The notes under the pieces are model-generated. The model searched no databases. It saw only the letters and a list, made by a program, of their open reading frames with translations, and was not told the DNA's origin. The position numbers and the translations under genes are program-made. A DNA stretch of 14,471 nucleotides from an uncultured Oscillospiraceae bacterium (GTDB lineage Bacteria > Bacillota > Clostridia > Oscillospirales > Oscillospiraceae), in NCBI GenBank assembly GCA_934662925.1, contig CAKUKL010000015.1:1-14471 (forward strand). The letters run 5' to 3'. Of the stretch, positions 12,895 to 14,471 are shown in pieces. The stretch's first letter is position 1, and every line of letters starts with the position of its first letter.

Positions 12895-14322
12895 TCAATG
12901 CTGCTTGAGGAGGTCCTCCCGGACGTCCCAGAGGGCCTGAGACAGGTCGACGTAGTAGTTGTGGGGGTTTTCGAACCGCTTGACCTCGTCCCACTGCTTG
13001 TCCACCTGCTCGGCGCAGTAGGCGCGGATGTCCTCGATGTCCGGGGACTGGTACACCTGCTCGCCCTTCTCGAAAATGGGCACCAGCAGGGGCACGGCGG
13101 TGAAATCGGTGACGGTCTTGCGCTTCCACGTGGCCTCCGGGTCGAACAGCTCCAGCGGCTGGGTGAAGTCGGGCTCTTCACTGTGCAGGCAAACGTAGTC
13201 GGCCATGGCCTTGCCGGTGGCGTTCTCAAACAGGCGGTAGACCTTCTTGAAGTGGGGGATGGTGATCTTGGCGGGGTTTTCGCTGATCTTGATTTTGGGA
13301 ATGATAGCGCCGTTTTCGTCCTCGATGGCGGCCAGCTTGTACACGCCGCCGAACACCGGCTCGGACTTGGAGGTGATGAGCCGCTCGCCCACGCCGAAGC
13401 CGTCGATCCGCGCGCCCTGATTGAGCAGATCCCGGATGATATACTCGTCCAGCGAGTTGGAGGCGATGATGCGGATATCGGGAAGGCCCGCGTCGTCCAG
13501 CATTTTCCGGGCCTTCCGGGACAGGTAGGCGAGGTCGCCGGAGTCGATGCGGATGCCGCCCTTTGTGATGCCGGCTTCCTTGAAGGCGCGGATGGCGTTG
13601 GGCACGCCGGAGTGCAGGACGTTATAGGTGTCCACCAGCAGGACGGCGGCGGTGGGGTAGATCTGGCAGTAGGTTTTGAAGGCGGTGTACTCGTCGGGGA
13701 ACATCTGTACCCACGAGTGGGCCATGGTGCCGGTGGCGGGGGTGCGGAACATCTGGTCGGCCATGGCGCAGGCGGTGCCGGCGCAGCCGGCGATGTAGCT
13801 GGCCCGTGCGCCCAGCAGAGCGCCGTCAGCCCCCTGTGCCCGGCGGGAGCCGAACTCGGACACCGCCCGGCCCTCGGCGGCCCGGACGATGCGGTTGGAC
13901 TTGGTGGCGATGAGGGACTGATGGTTCAGGGCCAGCAGGACGTAGGTCTCGATAAACTGGGCCTGAATGGCGGGGGCGCGGACGGTGAGGATAGGCTCCC
14001 GGGGGAAGATGGGGGTGCCCTCGGGCACGGCCCAGATGTCGCCGGTGAAGCGGAAGGTCAGCAGGAAGTCCAGAAATTCCTCGGAGAACACGCCCTTGGT
14101 GCGCAGGTAATCCACATCCTCCTGATCGAAGTGGAGGTTTTTGATGTACTGGATGACCTGATCCAGACCTGCGGCGATGGCGAAGCCGCCGCCGTCGGGG
14201 ACGTTGCGGAAAAATACGTCGAAGTAGCAGATCCGGTCCTTCAGGCCGGTCTGGAAATAGCCGTTGCCCATGGTCAGCTCGTAGAAATCGAAGAGCATGG
14301 TGTAATTGACATTATGCTGCAA
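12895..14322 (-). CDS. pncB: Nicotinate phosphoribosyltransferase
   Basis: Makes nicotinate mononucleotide from nicotinate and PRPP, usually with ATP hydrolysis: the first step of NAD salvage, cytoplasmic. Counting from the upstream GTG (14331) the frame has 478 residues; from the TTG I favour it has 475. Hallmarks (numbered from GTG): the N-terminal FDFYELTMGNGYF (14-26), SEFGSRRAQG (158-167) lining the nicotinate site, H205 in GTMAHSW (the conserved histidine phosphorylated in this family), DTYN (234-237) and RIDSGDL (261-267). The length and the long C-terminal domain fit the family. Start choice: the only good ribosome binding site, AAAGGA (14333-14338), is one base from the GTG at 14331 but 10 bases from the TTG at 14322, so TTG is more likely. 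An inverted repeat (14345-14364) lies just upstream of this site. The identification is certain; the exact start is not. Confidence 0.95.
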   Translation of the reverse strand: MQHNVNYTMLFDFYELTMGNGYFQTGLKDRICYFDVFFRNVPDGGGFAIAAGLDQVIQYIKNLHFDQEDVDYLRTKGVFSEEFLDFLLTFRFTGDIWAVPEGTPIFPREPILTVRAPAIQAQFIETYVLLALNHQSLIATKSNRIVRAAEGRAVSEFGSRRAQGADGALLGARASYIAGCAGTACAMADQMFRTPATGTMAHSWVQMFPDEYTAFKTYCQIYPTAAVLLVDTYNVLHSGVPNAIRAFKEAGITKGGIRIDSGDLAYLSRKARKMLDDAGLPDIRIIASNSLDEYIIRDLLNQGARIDGFGVGERLITSKSEPVFGGVYKLAAIEDENGAIIPKIKISENPAKITIPHFKKVYRLFENATGKAMADYVCLHSEEPDFTQPLELFDPEATWKRKTVTDFTAVPLLVPIFEKGEQVYQSPDIEDIRAYCAEQVDKQWDEVKRFENPHNYYVDLSQALWDVREDLLKQH

Positions 14323-14332
14323 AGAGAGCACA

Positions 14333-14338
14333 TCCTTT
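14333..14338 (-). promoter_or_regulatory. Ribosome binding site that argues for the TTG start of pncB
   Basis: AAAGGA on the minus strand is one base from the upstream GTG (14329-14331) and 10 bases from TTG (14320-14322). Only the latter spacing is workable. Confidence 0.6.
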
Positions 14339-14344
14339 CTGATG

Positions 14345-14364
14345 GGTCAGTGTAAGAGCTGACC
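14345..14364. repeat. Inverted repeat in the pncB leader or promoter
   Basis: GGTCAG (14345-14350) and CTGACC (14359-14364) flank 8 bases. On the minus strand the spacer region reads TTACACT, a possible -10. No good -35 was found, so this may be an operator or a leader hairpin next to the ribosome binding site. Confidence 0.4.
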
Positions 14365-14382
14365 ATGACGAGCGGGAGCGAG

Positions 14383-14471
14383 CGCGCCTGATGGCGCGGA
14401 GGCCGACGGGATTCACTTCCGGCGGCCGAATTAAAATGAAACCGGGGCTCCCCGGAAAATCAACGATTTTT
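14383..14471. repeat. Hairpin-rich non-coding stretch, cut by the window end
   Basis: Three stems follow each other: CGCGCC-TGAT-GGCGCG (14383-14398), CCGGGG-CT-CCCCGG (14442-14455) and AAAATC-AAC-GATTTT (14456-14470). No open frame with a ribosome binding site is visible. The density of unrelated stems resembles the array at 3517-3800. It may hold the terminator of a neighbouring gene or another intergenic repeat. Confidence 0.4.

Noticed and set aside
12898..14355. 485-codon plus-strand frame opposite pncB
   Set aside because: Low-complexity antisense shadow; pncB motifs are all on the minus strand.
14323..14471. NAD-type or other riboswitch upstream of pncB
   Set aside because: The stems present do not form a layout I recognise as a known riboswitch, and the region is truncated by the window end.

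Overview
The window is a 14.5 kb chromosomal stretch that looks like a GC-rich member of the Bacillota, class Clostridia. An Oscillospiraceae-type gut anaerobe is my best guess. This is inferred from strong AAGGAG-type ribosome binding sites, TTGaca/TATAAT promoters, GC-biased third codon positions, an S-layer-homology (SLH) secreted protein, and the character of the proteins. No rRNA, tRNA, CRISPR array, transposase or phage gene is visible. Nearly all of the DNA is explained by ten protein genes and their promoters and terminators.

Layout. 1-508 (+): the 3' end of pgi, glucose-6-phosphate isomerase. 614-1024 (+): a small P-loop protein of unknown role with its own promoter and terminator. 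1347-3329 (-): a secreted protein with an N-terminal SLH-like region and a C-terminal beta-helix-like region. 3330-3827: the SLH gene's promoter plus a striking cluster of six hairpins downstream of pyc. 3828-7265 (-): full-length pyruvate carboxylase. 7508-8566 (-): a DmpA/P1-type (S58) aminopeptidase. 8702-9958 (-): an OxlT-like major-facilitator transporter. 10281-11513 (+): DNA polymerase IV (dinB), divergent from the transporter. 11570-12307 (-): a hemolysin III/PAQR-family membrane protein, convergent with dinB. 12479-12748 (-): a small zinc-ribbon protein. 12895-14322 (-): nicotinate phosphoribosyltransferase (pncB). The last 100 bases hold another hairpin-rich stretch cut off by the window edge.

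Genes working together. Most genes appear to be single transcription units, each with its own promoter and/or intrinsic terminator, so this is a housekeeping neighbourhood rather than one operon. Pgi (glycolysis), pyruvate carboxylase (anaplerosis to oxaloacetate), a carboxylate-type transporter and PncB (NAD salvage) all touch central metabolism. Nothing in the sequence shows that they are co-regulated.

I did not find a clear new multi-gene system. The most unusual element is the array of distinct hairpins at 3517-3800. It is bracketed by two near-identical copies of one terminator-like hairpin, and only the distal copy keeps a U-tract. It could be a repetitive or mobile intergenic element inserted in the pyc terminator, or a structured RNA. 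Several promoter-proximal inverted repeats (12796-12810, 12388-12410, 9998-10030, 14345-14364) are candidate regulatory sites without an assigned regulator.
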